Shown here: positions 51,162 to 59,207 of the stretch, piece by piece
Position numbering within the stretch: position 1 is the first letter of the stretch
Layout of the letters: every line of letters starts with the position of its first letter
Assembly (NCBI GenBank): GCA_948467545.1
Contig: CAOKER010000015.1
Location: forward strand, 1 to 59,207
Direction: 5' to 3'
Length of the DNA stretch: 59,207 nucleotides
DNA from: an uncultured Eubacteriales bacterium
GTDB lineage: Bacteria; Bacillota; Clostridia; Oscillospirales; CAG-272
Program-made: the position numbers and the translations under genes
The notes under the pieces: generated by a model
Database searches by the model: none
The model's input: the letters and a program-made list of their open reading frames with translations, nothing else
Told to the model about the DNA's origin: nothing

Positions 51162-53363
51162 ATGCCAAAAAATAATAAGTCAGCTGCAGAACCGAAAGTT
51201 TCTGTGGCAGCCGAAATTCAGAATCAGCCGATAACCGAGGCAGTAGAAAAAAACTTCATGCCATATGCAATGAGCGTCATTGTATCCAGAGCAATACCGG
51301 AAATTGACGGCTTTAAGCCGGCACACCGAAAGCTTCTTTACACCATGTATAAAATGGGACTGCTCACCGGTCAAAGAACAAAAAGCGCCAATATTGTCGG
51401 TCAAACAATGCGTCTGAATCCCCACGGAGACAGTGCAATCTATGAAACGCTTGTCCGCCTGACACGAGGAAACGAAACACTTTTGCACCCGTTTATAGAC
51501 TCAAAGGGTTCTTTTGGAAAACATTATTCCTCTGAAATGGTATATGCAGCTTCACGTTATACAGAATGTAAGCTCGATCCGTTCTGCGCTGAAATATTCG
51601 GAGGAATCGACCATGATGCAGTCGATATGTGCGAAAATTATGACGGAACTATGTTAGAGCCTGTACTCTTTCCCACCTCATTTCCAAATATACTTTTGTC
51701 TCCAAACAAAGGAATTGCAGTCGCAATGTCAAGCTCTATCTGTTCTTTTAACCTTTCAGAGCTTTGCGATGCAACGATACAAATGCTTCTCTCTCCGGAA
51801 ACCACGGTCGATCAACTTCTCGATATTATGGTAGCTCCCGATTTTCAGGGCGGAGGATATTTAATTTACAACAGAGAAACTATGCGGGAAATTTATAGAA
51901 CAGGACACGGAAGTCTGCGTCTCCGCGCCCGCTGGAGGTACGATAAAGCGGAAAACTGCATAGAAATACTGCAAATTCCGTATTCAACAACAATAGAGCT
52001 TATTATGAAAAAGCTCACTCAGCTTATTAAAGAAGGAAAAGTCAAAGAAATTACTGATTTTCGTGATGAGATTGACGTAAACGGATTTAAACTGACTTTG
52101 GATCTTCGTCGCGGAACCGTCCCTGAAAAGCTTATGAATAAGCTTTTCAAATATACCCCTCTGGAAGACAGCTTCGACTGCAACTTCAATGTATTGATCG
52201 ACGGAACTCCAAAGCTTTTAGGTGTCGGAGATATACTGAAAGAGTGGATTCGTTTTCGCTCCGAATGTGTAAAAAGACAGCTTCAGTTTGACCTTGATAA
52301 AATGCGAAAAAAGCTTCATCTGCTTTTGGGCCTCGGAAAAATTCTTCTTGATATTGACAAAGCAATAAAAATAATCCGGGAAACCAAAAAGGAAAGCGAT
52401 GTCATTCCAAACCTCTGTAATGGCTTTGATATAGATCAGGAGCAAGCCGAATTTATTGCGGAGATAAAGCTTCGTAATTTAAACCGCGAATATATCCTTA
52501 ACAAGCTCCGTGAAACAGACGAGCTTAAGGTGGAAATTGCATCTACCGAAGATATTATCGCCAGTGAGCGTAAGCTGAAATCCTATATAGCAAAGCAATT
52601 GAGAGACATAAAATCAAAATATGCTAAACCACGCCAAACACAGCTGATTTATGAAGAAGAGCTTGACGAAACAGTAGAAGAAGAAAAATCAGAGGACAGC
52701 ACTGTAAATCACATCATGTTTACTAAAGAGGGATATTTCAAGAAAATTTCTTTGCGCTCTCTAAAAGCAAGCGACTCTCAGAAGCTTAAAGACGGCGATT
52801 CTGTCATCCTTGAAGAAGACGCTGTAAATTCCGATGAATTGATTTTTTTCTCGGATGCCTTTCAGGTATATAAGGCCCATGTCGGTGATTTTGACACCCT
52901 AAAATCTGGAGAACTCGGAGACTATATTCCCGCTAAGCTCGGATTTGACGAGGGAGAACGTGCCGTCGGAATGTGCCGTCTGCAAAAAGATAACGAATGT
53001 CACAGAATTATTCTTGTCTTTGAAAACGGAACCTGCGTACGCATTCCTGCAAATTCATATGACACTAAATCAAACAGAAGAAAATTGACCGGTGCGTATT
53101 CCGATCACGCGTCGCTTGTTGCAGTATTTTATGAAACTGCCCCACTGGACATTCTTATAATATCCAAATCAGGAAAAGCGCTTCTGACAAGCTCCGAGAA
53201 TATCACTGAAAAAACGTCACGAAAAAGCCGCGGGGCTTCTGTCATGACACTCAAAAAAGGAGATACTGTCGCGGAAGCATCAATTGATCCAATACGCATT
53301 GAAAATTCCAAAAAGTACAGAAAAAACAAACTTCCTTCGTCAGGAACAGTAATAAAAGAATAA
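51162..53363 (+). CDS. parC: Type II topoisomerase subunit A (ParC/GyrA-like), divergent
   Basis: A 733-residue breakage-reunion subunit: FMPYAMSVIVSRAIPEIDGFKPAHRKLLY at the start (split motif PEIDGFKPAHRKLL), NPHGDSAIYETLVRL, and AASRYTECKL with the catalytic Tyr near residue 129. The coiled-coil neck is followed by a short beta-pinwheel C-terminal domain (FTKEGYFKKIS, FENGTCVRIPA), smaller than in GyrA, and the GyrA box QRRGGKG is not apparent. It is therefore more like a topoisomerase IV or an unusual second enzyme. The partner B subunit is probably the parE-like gene at 11956-13998, 37 kb away on the other strand. GAGAGGA lies 14 bases before the ATG. Confidence 0.88.
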   Translation: MPKNNKSAAEPKVSVAAEIQNQPITEAVEKNFMPYAMSVIVSRAIPEIDGFKPAHRKLLYTMYKMGLLTGQRTKSANIVGQTMRLNPHGDSAIYETLVRLTRGNETLLHPFIDSKGSFGKHYSSEMVYAASRYTECKLDPFCAEIFGGIDHDAVDMCENYDGTMLEPVLFPTSFPNILLSPNKGIAVAMSSSICSFNLSELCDATIQMLLSPETTVDQLLDIMVAPDFQGGGYLIYNRETMREIYRTGHGSLRLRARWRYDKAENCIEILQIPYSTTIELIMKKLTQLIKEGKVKEITDFRDEIDVNGFKLTLDLRRGTVPEKLMNKLFKYTPLEDSFDCNFNVLIDGTPKLLGVGDILKEWIRFRSECVKRQLQFDLDKMRKKLHLLLGLGKILLDIDKAIKIIRETKKESDVIPNLCNGFDIDQEQAEFIAEIKLRNLNREYILNKLRETDELKVEIASTEDIIASERKLKSYIAKQLRDIKSKYAKPRQTQLIYEEELDETVEEEKSEDSTVNHIMFTKEGYFKKISLRSLKASDSQKLKDGDSVILEEDAVNSDELIFFSDAFQVYKAHVGDFDTLKSGELGDYIPAKLGFDEGERAVGMCRLQKDNECHRIILVFENGTCVRIPANSYDTKSNRRKLTGAYSDHASLVAVFYETAPLDILIISKSGKALLTSSENITEKTSRKSRGASVMTLKKGDTVAEASIDPIRIENSKKYRKNKLPSSGTVIKE

Positions 53364-53390
53364 ATTTGCAATTATATATTTTAAATCATA

Positions 53391-53432
53391 AATACTAATG
53401 CCCCTTTTAAAAGGGCATTAGTATTATTTTTT
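53391..53432. terminator. Bidirectional terminator between parC and ttcA
   Basis: AATACTAATGCCC and GGGCATTAGTATT form a 13-base stem around a short A/T loop. T-rich tails occur on both sides. Confidence 0.85.
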
Positions 53433-54267
53433 ATTTTATTCTGTTACCGTTATTTGGAGAATATCCGTCAATCCCTGATTTCTGCATTGCTCCGAAAATA
53501 CGGTGACGAACTCCGTCATATTTCCGTTCAAGTGAATTGATCAGCTTTTTGACTTCTTCCCTTTCTGTGTGCCCGTCCTCCGGACAGCTTGTCTCAACCA
53601 GCGGAAGATCATTATGCGATACAAAATAGCTTATGTCTTTTTCCGGCGCGTAAACCAACGGCCTGATTATCGTTATATCTCTTCTGTCAAGGTACGTTTT
53701 AGGCGAAAATGAACCAAGTCTTCCCTCGTGCAGAAGATTAAGCATAAACGTCTCCACTGCATCGTCGAAATGATGACCGAGAGCAACCTTATTGCATCCG
53801 GCCTTTTTTGCCGTATCATGAATAATTCCCCTTCGCATCTTTGCGCAAAGCGAACATGGATTACTCTCGTCTCTGATTTTAAATATAACCTCAGCAAGAG
53901 AAGTTTTTACAAGTTGATACTCAATTCTGTGCGCCGAGCAAAAATCTGCAATCCCGGAATAATTCATTTTCGGACGTCCAATATCTTCAAAACCCATATC
54001 CACAGTAATACCGATAAGCTCAAATCTTTTAGGATAAAAAACAGAAAGATTTACCAGAGCACATAGAAGCGCAATCGAATCTTTTCCCCCTGACAGCCCG
54101 ACTGCAATGCGATCGCCGTCCGTAATCAAATCATATTCGTCTACAGCTCGTCTCGTACAGCTGAGGAGCCTGCGAATCTTTCTAAAATCCGCAATATACC
54201 GCAAATTAGAGTTACACTGACCATTTGCGGTATTTCCTTTATCCGACGCATCTTTAACCTCATTCAT
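53431..54267 (-). CDS. ttcA: TtcA-family tRNA 2-thiocytidine synthetase (PP-loop ATPase)
   Basis: The 278-residue protein has the PP-loop GLSGGKDSIALL, the CSLCAKMRRG motif that supplies two cluster-binding Cys, and GHHFDDAVETFMLNLLHEGRLGS (split motif GHHFDDAVETF), all characteristic of TtcA-type tRNA thiolases. The enzyme activates C32 of tRNA with ATP and inserts sulfur with a [4Fe-4S] cluster. Its first eight bases overlap the end of the upstream beta-helix protein gene (ATGAATGA), so translation is coupled. GGAGAG upstream is the ribosome binding site. Some Firmicutes relatives modify other tRNA positions. Confidence 0.88.
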   Translation of the reverse strand: MNEVKDASDKGNTANGQCNSNLRYIADFRKIRRLLSCTRRAVDEYDLITDGDRIAVGLSGGKDSIALLCALVNLSVFYPKRFELIGITVDMGFEDIGRPKMNYSGIADFCSAHRIEYQLVKTSLAEVIFKIRDESNPCSLCAKMRRGIIHDTAKKAGCNKVALGHHFDDAVETFMLNLLHEGRLGSFSPKTYLDRRDITIIRPLVYAPEKDISYFVSHNDLPLVETSCPEDGHTEREEVKKLINSLERKYDGVRHRIFGAMQKSGIDGYSPNNGNRIK

Positions 54268-55951
54268 GCTCTGTGCTCTCCGTCTTTGTATTACCTTTTT
54301 TATTTTTTTTGATTACAACTACAATAACGATAATGATAATCAATATCAGTACGGCAGCCGTTACTGACGCAATAATCGTCCGGGAGTTAATATAAAATAA
54401 AATTTCACCGTTGTCACCAAGTCTGACAATGTATTTCCCGTTCCTAACTCTCAAACGTGAGGCCGCCAATGCAATATTTTTCGCGGAATCGCCGTCGATG
54501 AGCACCGTCCCGACCTTGGAATTCTGTTTGTATATATAGTTTCCATCAGAATCGGATGTCTCATCATATACTTCAACATAAGCAGCAATATCCGCCCCGT
54601 TAAACTCCCCGACTTCTAACTTGTTTAATCCTTCAGACGTCCTAATAAGCGCGATAGAACTGTCTTCATATACGAAAGCGGCAGCATTCATATATATATA
54701 ACCACGGTTAAGCACTGCCGTTCCGATTGCACCTGTAACTGCATTAGTATGTCCAATCACTCCGCCTTGGAAGAAAAAGTCGCCGTTGTTGAATACACCC
54801 CCGCCAAACTCCGCGCTGTTGCCGGTAATTGACCCATACTCCAATATAAAAGTGCTTTCATTTAATACGGCTCCGCCGTACGAAGCACTATTTCCGCTTA
54901 TTTCCCCATTGACAAAGCTAAATTCCCCCTCATTGAAGATACCTCCGCCGCGCTCTGCTGTATTATCATTTATCTTAACATATGCAGAATTTCCGTTCCC
55001 TTTATTATAGACCGCACCTCCGAAATTTGCTTCGTTACTAACAAAAGCAGAACCCGAAAAGGTCAGAGACGAGTTTTCATCTGCATACAAGCCGCCGCCA
55101 CATTCCGCTGTATTTCCGGAAATATATCCACCCGAAAAAATAGCCTCTCCATTGTTTATAAATACTCCGCCGCCATACTGCTCTGCGGTATTCTCTGCAC
55201 CGCATGTAACCGCGCCGCCGGCTGAATTTACTCCCTTATATTCTCCTATTATTCCCCCGCTGATTTCCAATATCCCTGAATCTATATACACGGCGCCTCC
55301 AAGCCCTGCGCTACAATCTGAAATTACACCGCCATTTATCTTAAGTCTGCCGGATTTAAGATATACAGCTCCTCCATACTCAGCAGAAAAAGAATTTATC
55401 TGCCCTCCTAAAATATTGATAATGCCGCCGTCAGAATAAAAAGCACCACCGTACGTTCCTGTTCCTCCGGTTAATACAACACCGCTGTTCAAAGTAACGG
55501 AGCATTCGTTTCCTACAAATATCAATGATTCTTGCTGTGTCTCTTCACATTCTAATAACAGTGAGTCTGATGAAGAGTCATTTTCTGATCCTAAAATAAG
55601 CTCCGCACCATTTTCAATTATAAAAAGAGATTCATCTCCGCATGAAGACGAAATTACACATCCGCCGCCCGTCAAGCGATAACTGCCGCCGTTCAATATC
55701 AAAGGGCTTTCAACCTTTATATCCCGTATCAGCAATATATCTCCGTTTTCCGATATTATCGCGGCCTCTTCTCCGCCCAGTGCCCGTACAAATCCGGACA
55801 CATCTTCAACCAATCCTCCGGGGGCAGAAAGCTCTTTATATTCAGCATATTCCGCATACGCTGAAAAACTAAACAATATCGATGCTAATCCCGAAAAAAA
55901 TACAGCCATAAGCATCTTTTTCATCTTCATTTTTACAATCATCTCTTTCAT
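54260..55951 (-). CDS. Secreted right-handed beta-helix surface protein with C-terminal membrane anchor
   Basis: A 563-residue precursor with an N-terminal signal peptide (hydrophobic run ending FSAYAEY). From about residue 150 to 430 it is built of roughly ten to twelve imperfect repeats of 20-30 residues with GGAVY or GGGVF and SGNSA or TGNSA steps, the ladder of a parallel beta-helix as in Pmp-like and adhesin-like proteins. A lysine-flanked transmembrane helix near residues 525-545 and a basic tail anchor it. It is probably exposed on the cell surface. Several in-frame ATGs at the start leave the exact N-terminus uncertain. It is followed by ttcA with an eight-base overlap, an odd partnership for a tRNA enzyme. 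Confidence 0.8.
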   Translation of the reverse strand: MKEMIVKMKMKKMLMAVFFSGLASILFSFSAYAEYAEYKELSAPGGLVEDVSGFVRALGGEEAAIISENGDILLIRDIKVESPLILNGGSYRLTGGGCVISSSCGDESLFIIENGAELILGSENDSSSDSLLLECEETQQESLIFVGNECSVTLNSGVVLTGGTGTYGGAFYSDGGIINILGGQINSFSAEYGGAVYLKSGRLKINGGVISDCSAGLGGAVYIDSGILEISGGIIGEYKGVNSAGGAVTCGAENTAEQYGGGVFINNGEAIFSGGYISGNTAECGGGLYADENSSLTFSGSAFVSNEANFGGAVYNKGNGNSAYVKINDNTAERGGGIFNEGEFSFVNGEISGNSASYGGAVLNESTFILEYGSITGNSAEFGGGVFNNGDFFFQGGVIGHTNAVTGAIGTAVLNRGYIYMNAAAFVYEDSSIALIRTSEGLNKLEVGEFNGADIAAYVEVYDETSDSDGNYIYKQNSKVGTVLIDGDSAKNIALAASRLRVRNGKYIVRLGDNGEILFYINSRTIIASVTAAVLILIIIIVIVVVIKKNKKGNTKTESTEHE

Positions 55952-56144
55952 TCAAAACAAATTTTCTCAACAAGAGCTAAAAATTTTTAGTAAGGTACAA
56001 AGCACAGTAATAATTCAGTTCGGTAACAAATTTTACCGCAACTGAAAAGCCGTTAGAACCCGCCGACTTAGGACACGACATCCTGCTTTTAGTAAGACAT
56101 TTGGTACAGAAAAATCAAACAGTATAAACTCAAAATTTTTAAAT

Positions 56145-56199
56145 ACAAAAAATAATAACAAAAATCGGCAGTACCGCTCATATGCAGCTCTGCCGATTT
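56145..56199 (-). terminator. Terminator of yajC
   Basis: AAATCGGCAG / CTGCCGATTT stem (56162-56171 with 56190-56199) with an 18-base loop and a TTTTTGTTATTATTTTTT tail on the minus strand. Confidence 0.8.
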
Positions 56200-56234
56200 G
56201 TTTCAATAGTATATGGATATAGCAGAAAAATCAC

Positions 56235-56564
56235 TTATTCCGCATCCTCTGCATGAACATCAACCGATCTTACCGCTGTACGAAGAATACGGATTTTTGT
56301 ACAATTTCTCGTCGTCTCTATTACAAGAGTTTCATCCTTAATACTGACAATTTTCCCGATAATTCCGCCTATTGTTGTAATTTCATCGCCAACCTGCAGA
56401 CCGTTCCGCATAGCGTTTGTTTCCTTTTCCTGCTTCTTCTGAGGACGAACCATGAAAAAGTAAAAAACAACAAGAAGCACTAAGAGCATACCTATTGAAA
56501 GCCATGAACCGGCCCCGGTAGACACAGCCTCGGCTGCCGCGTCTCCTTCAAGCAAACTGAACAT
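56235..56564 (-). CDS. yajC: Preprotein translocase accessory subunit YajC
   Basis: The 109-residue protein has one transmembrane helix (SIGMLLVLLVVFYFFMV, near residues 23-39), the diagnostic RPQKKQEKE just after it, and a small beta-domain GLQVGDEITTIGGIIGKIVSI. YajC binds the SecDF-YidC side of the translocon. The segment before the helix (EGDAAAEAVSTGAGSW) is longer than in some YajC proteins. GGAGG lies eleven bases before the ATG. No tgt, queA or secDF gene is adjacent in this window, unlike the common arrangement. Confidence 0.95.
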   Translation of the reverse strand: MFSLLEGDAAAEAVSTGAGSWLSIGMLLVLLVVFYFFMVRPQKKQEKETNAMRNGLQVGDEITTIGGIIGKIVSIKDETLVIETTRNCTKIRILRTAVRSVDVHAEDAE

Positions 56565-56659
56565 TATTTATATAACCTCCGATATTTCTTTATCACTGTT
56601 TATCATTATACACGAATAAAAAGTGTTTGTCAATGATATTAATTCCATTAAAAAGAAAG

Positions 56660-58138
56660 TTAACAATCTTTTTCCTTTACCTTAGTACATCTCACTTCAA
56701 ATGAATCTCCGCCCGGATATTGCCGGCACATAAACCGCATGCCGTCGCCGTCTTTGATCATCTTCATTTCATGATAATATGCATAGCCGTCACAAAGCAA
56801 TCGTATTTTATATTCACCACTGTGAAAAGCATATGCGGCATTTAAATGGCTATACGGTCTTAAAACAAAAGGAAAACTGCATTTCGGTACGCCAAATCCC
56901 AAGTCGTTATAAATCCATTCATTATATCCGGATTTAATCTCATAGCTACCGTCATTTCCCTCAAATATTGTTAAGCCATATGAAACAAGATGAATTTTTT
57001 TAATTCCGAGCGCATTCTCCGGAACTGAATATATACCTTCAAATAGGCTCTCAGTATCTTGGTCTTCCGGTACAGACGAGCCACATGTAAATTCACTCTT
57101 TCTCTTTTTGTATGCGGACGAAGCACCGAAAACCGACTTGCTGCAGTCAATGCCGGGTATAAGACAGTCCCATATTCCTTTAAGCAGATACTGAGAACAA
57201 TCCGATCCCGAAAAAACTGCTATAACAAGATTATGCTCCGGCACAACAACACAATACTGTCCGAATGCACCATCAGCTCGGTAAGCGCCGTTGTAAACAC
57301 AGCGCCATATCTGCCATCCGTATCCACAGTCCCAATCTGACGGCTGCCATTCCTTACACTTTCTGAGTTCATCAAGCCACTCCTGTCCCTCCATATTTAC
57401 AGTAGATACAAGCGGTGAAGTAGCCTTATCAATAAGCTCCGATGACAAAAGCCGTTTGCCGTCAATACATCCTCGATTAAGTAAAAACTGACCGGTCTTA
57501 ACAGCCGAAATTATATCTATATTCAGTCCAAAACCTCCATATGAGTTTCCATCTGAATCACTTTCCCACAAAAAATTTTCAATTTCTAAAGGCTCAAACA
57601 GTCTTGGGGCTAAATATTCCGACAAAGGCTTTCCTGTCAATTTGCTGATAATCAATGAAAGCATATATGTAGCTCCGGTATTATAAACAAATTTTGTTCC
57701 GGGCTCAAGTGAAACCTCTGAAGAAAGAAACGCCTTTACAGGATTGGAATCGGATATTATAAAATCGGCATTATCCGGATAGTGTCCTGTTGTCATGGTC
57801 AAAAGATGCTTAATCTTTATCTTTTTCATGTTATCACATATTTTGATATCTGAACACACGTCCGGAAAAAACGATATTACATAATCCTCTTCGTCAATAA
57901 GTCCCTCCTGAATCGCATACATAATTCCGATTGACGTAAATGTCTTACTCATTGAGTTAAGCATGTGCAGGCTATCTGCTTTGTAGGGCTCCCATGCACG
58001 AAGCGAAATCAGCTTTCCTCCGCGCATTATCGCACATGAATGTACGTGAGTATTCATTTTATCCCAATAGTCAAACATTTTTTCGATGGCTGTACTGTCT
58101 ACATTTTGTTCTTCCGGTACACATTGTTCAAGAATCAT
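56660..58138 (-). CDS. Beta-lactamase-fold serine hydrolase (class C/PBP4-like)
   Basis: The 492-residue protein has the SxxK motif SMSK near residue 62 and a class C beta-lactamase/DD-peptidase domain (HLLTMTTGHYPD, LEPGTKFVYNTGATYMLSLII, AFGQYCVVVPEHNLVIAVFSG). The second active-site block reads YNTG where the family usually has YSNTG, one residue short. A C-terminal beta-rich domain of about 150 residues follows. There is no signal peptide, so it is a cytoplasmic esterase, peptidase or amidase rather than a resistance enzyme. It is transcribed after the DMT transporter gene with a 78-base gap, perhaps as one operon. Confidence 0.8.
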   Translation of the reverse strand: MILEQCVPEEQNVDSTAIEKMFDYWDKMNTHVHSCAIMRGGKLISLRAWEPYKADSLHMLNSMSKTFTSIGIMYAIQEGLIDEEDYVISFFPDVCSDIKICDNMKKIKIKHLLTMTTGHYPDNADFIISDSNPVKAFLSSEVSLEPGTKFVYNTGATYMLSLIISKLTGKPLSEYLAPRLFEPLEIENFLWESDSDGNSYGGFGLNIDIISAVKTGQFLLNRGCIDGKRLLSSELIDKATSPLVSTVNMEGQEWLDELRKCKEWQPSDWDCGYGWQIWRCVYNGAYRADGAFGQYCVVVPEHNLVIAVFSGSDCSQYLLKGIWDCLIPGIDCSKSVFGASSAYKKRKSEFTCGSSVPEDQDTESLFEGIYSVPENALGIKKIHLVSYGLTIFEGNDGSYEIKSGYNEWIYNDLGFGVPKCSFPFVLRPYSHLNAAYAFHSGEYKIRLLCDGYAYYHEMKMIKDGDGMRFMCRQYPGGDSFEVRCTKVKEKDC

Positions 58139-58216
58139 AATAAAATATATCCTCTTTACAGTATTTCTTCTCTATATTAAATTTAATTTAATTATAAATT
58201 TCTGACTTATAACAAT

Positions 58217-59146
58217 TTAAGGCTTGTCCTTAACGGACGAATCCATAACATTATCCGATGGCGTTCTCAGCTGTGCAAATATAATTCCGGCAAAAATCAA
58301 AACACATCCTATGTATCCACGCAACGGCATAGTTTCATGAAGAATTAAAGCCCCTCCAATTGCTCCAAATACCGATTCGGTTGACAGTATAATTGCTGAC
58401 CACGTCGGCTCAGCATTTTTTTGACCTACTATCTGACAGGTGTATGCAACTCCGACAGACATAAATCCGCCGTATAAAATAGGAACAACAGCTTTTGAAA
58501 TCCCGGAAATTGTAATATCTTCAAAAATCAGAGCACAAATAAAACTGATTACACCGCATACAAAAAACTGTCCCATTGCAAATTTGATAGGAGGTACATG
58601 CTTTGTAACATAATCAATAATTATAATATGGAACGTCCAAAATAATGTACCAATCATTAGTACAATATCCCCCGCAGAAACTCCCTCAGTACCATTCATA
58701 CATATGAGATATAATCCTGTAACCGATAAAGCTACACCAATCCATGTAAACATACCGACACGCTTATGCATGAAAAGTGCACATACCGGTACAAGAACAG
58801 TATAAAGTCCCGTAATAAAACTTGCTTTTCCGGCACTTCCGGTAAGAAATATTCCGTATTGCTGCAGTGATGAAGCAGCAAACAAAGCTATTCCGGCAAT
58901 AAATGAATAAATCAGCAACAGTTTCAGCTCTTTTTTTGATGTCTTCTTCCTTTCAAATATCAAAATTACCGGAAGAAGAGAACAAGCCCCTAATAAAAAT
59001 CTTATTCCATTGAATGTAAATGTTCCGACATAATCTGCTCCAACACGCTGCGCAACAAATGCAAAGCCCCAAATTATTGCAGCCATCAACAAAATTAATC
59101 CGGACTTCAATTTAATATTCATACTAATATTCATAATAGATACCAT
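58217..59146 (-). CDS. EamA/DMT-superfamily transporter
   Basis: A 309-residue protein with ten predicted transmembrane helices in two EamA repeats. The first has AAIIWGFAFVAQRVGADYVG and GIRFLLGACSLLPVIL; the second includes LMIGTLFWTFHIIIIDYVTK, CQIVGQKNAEPTWSAIILSTESVFGAIGGALILHE (split motif STESVFGAIGGALILHE). Members export or import metabolites such as amino acids and nucleosides; the substrate is unknown. GGAGAG lies seven bases before the ATG at 59146. Bases 59147-59207 hold only its leader. Confidence 0.88.
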   Translation of the reverse strand: MVSIMNISMNIKLKSGLILLMAAIIWGFAFVAQRVGADYVGTFTFNGIRFLLGACSLLPVILIFERKKTSKKELKLLLIYSFIAGIALFAASSLQQYGIFLTGSAGKASFITGLYTVLVPVCALFMHKRVGMFTWIGVALSVTGLYLICMNGTEGVSAGDIVLMIGTLFWTFHIIIIDYVTKHVPPIKFAMGQFFVCGVISFICALIFEDITISGISKAVVPILYGGFMSVGVAYTCQIVGQKNAEPTWSAIILSTESVFGAIGGALILHETMPLRGYIGCVLIFAGIIFAQLRTPSDNVMDSSVKDKP

Positions 59147-59207
59147 GTCTTTCTCTCCGCGAAAATCAAAGAAAAGAAAAAGTCAAGAAAAAGGTGTACG
59201 AAGAATT

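Noticed and set aside
1..59207. CRISPR arrays, insertion sequences, prophage or integrase genes
   Set aside because: No regularly spaced repeats, transposase, integrase or terminal inverted repeats were found; the only large repeat is the tandem hydrolase pair.

Overview
This window looks like chromosomal DNA from a strictly anaerobic, low-to-moderate GC Gram-positive bacterium of the class Clostridia, most likely a gut or rumen member of the Ruminococcaceae/Oscillospirales type. The grounds are: a sensory [FeFe]-hydrogenase/SpoIIE phosphatase/group B hydrogenase operon of the kind known from Ruminococcus albus; many intracellular glycoside hydrolases; a PQTSD-type C-terminal anchor; Gram-positive housekeeping synteny (holB-yaaT-yabB-rsmI); and numerous consensus promoters (TTGACA-N17-TATAAT, often with an extended -10 TGN). 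No phage, insertion sequence, integrase or CRISPR array was seen.

Layout. 1-8.8 kb: the 3' part of a tRNA-Arg, an AT-rich TIM-barrel gene, a transglutaminase-like protein followed by a heterodimeric ABC exporter, a sialate-esterase-like hydrolase and a surface CBM9-like protein. 8.9-14 kb: an MsbA-type ABC exporter, a gene-poor stretch with one small ORF, tRNA-Arg(CCG), and a divergent ParE/GyrB-like topoisomerase subunit. 14-18.7 kb: a QueG-like Fe-S protein with an apparently leaderless promoter, and a ydjG-ydjH-ydjI-like membrane-stress operon without pspA. 18.8-23.8 kb: the hydrogenase operon (2Fe-2S protein, HydS, SpoIIE phosphatase, HydA) behind a 185-nt structured leader. 24-27.2 kb: a small alarmone synthetase with an AI-2E-family permease, and ribU under a textbook FMN riboswitch.

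27.2-38.3 kb is a glycan-utilisation stretch: GH36-like alpha-galactosidase, a PfkB sugar-phosphate kinase, a CmpB-type membrane protein, a GH95 alpha-fucosidase, and two tandem copies of an (alpha/alpha)6-barrel hydrolase sharing a 758-bp perfectly identical tract. None of these hydrolases has a signal peptide, so they should act on imported oligosaccharides. 38.4-42.3 kb: murI and a three-gene ABC importer (lipoprotein, permease, ATPase). 42.4-47.8 kb (minus strand): holB, yaaT/ricT, a 57-residue 2[4Fe-4S] ferredoxin, yabB and rsmI, the conserved Firmicutes cluster with a ferredoxin inserted.

48-59 kb: a small membrane protein, a sugar isomerase-like TIM barrel, an Anabaena sensory rhodopsin transducer homologue, a HEAT-repeat protein, a ParC/GyrA-like subunit (37 kb from its likely ParE partner), ttcA overlapping a secreted beta-helix protein gene, yajC, a beta-lactamase-fold serine hydrolase and a DMT-family transporter. 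The best candidates for new biology are the hydrogenase operon with its leader and its phosphatase C-terminal extension, the gene-converted hydrolase pair, the leaderless QueG-like gene, and the rhodopsin-transducer homologue in an anaerobe.
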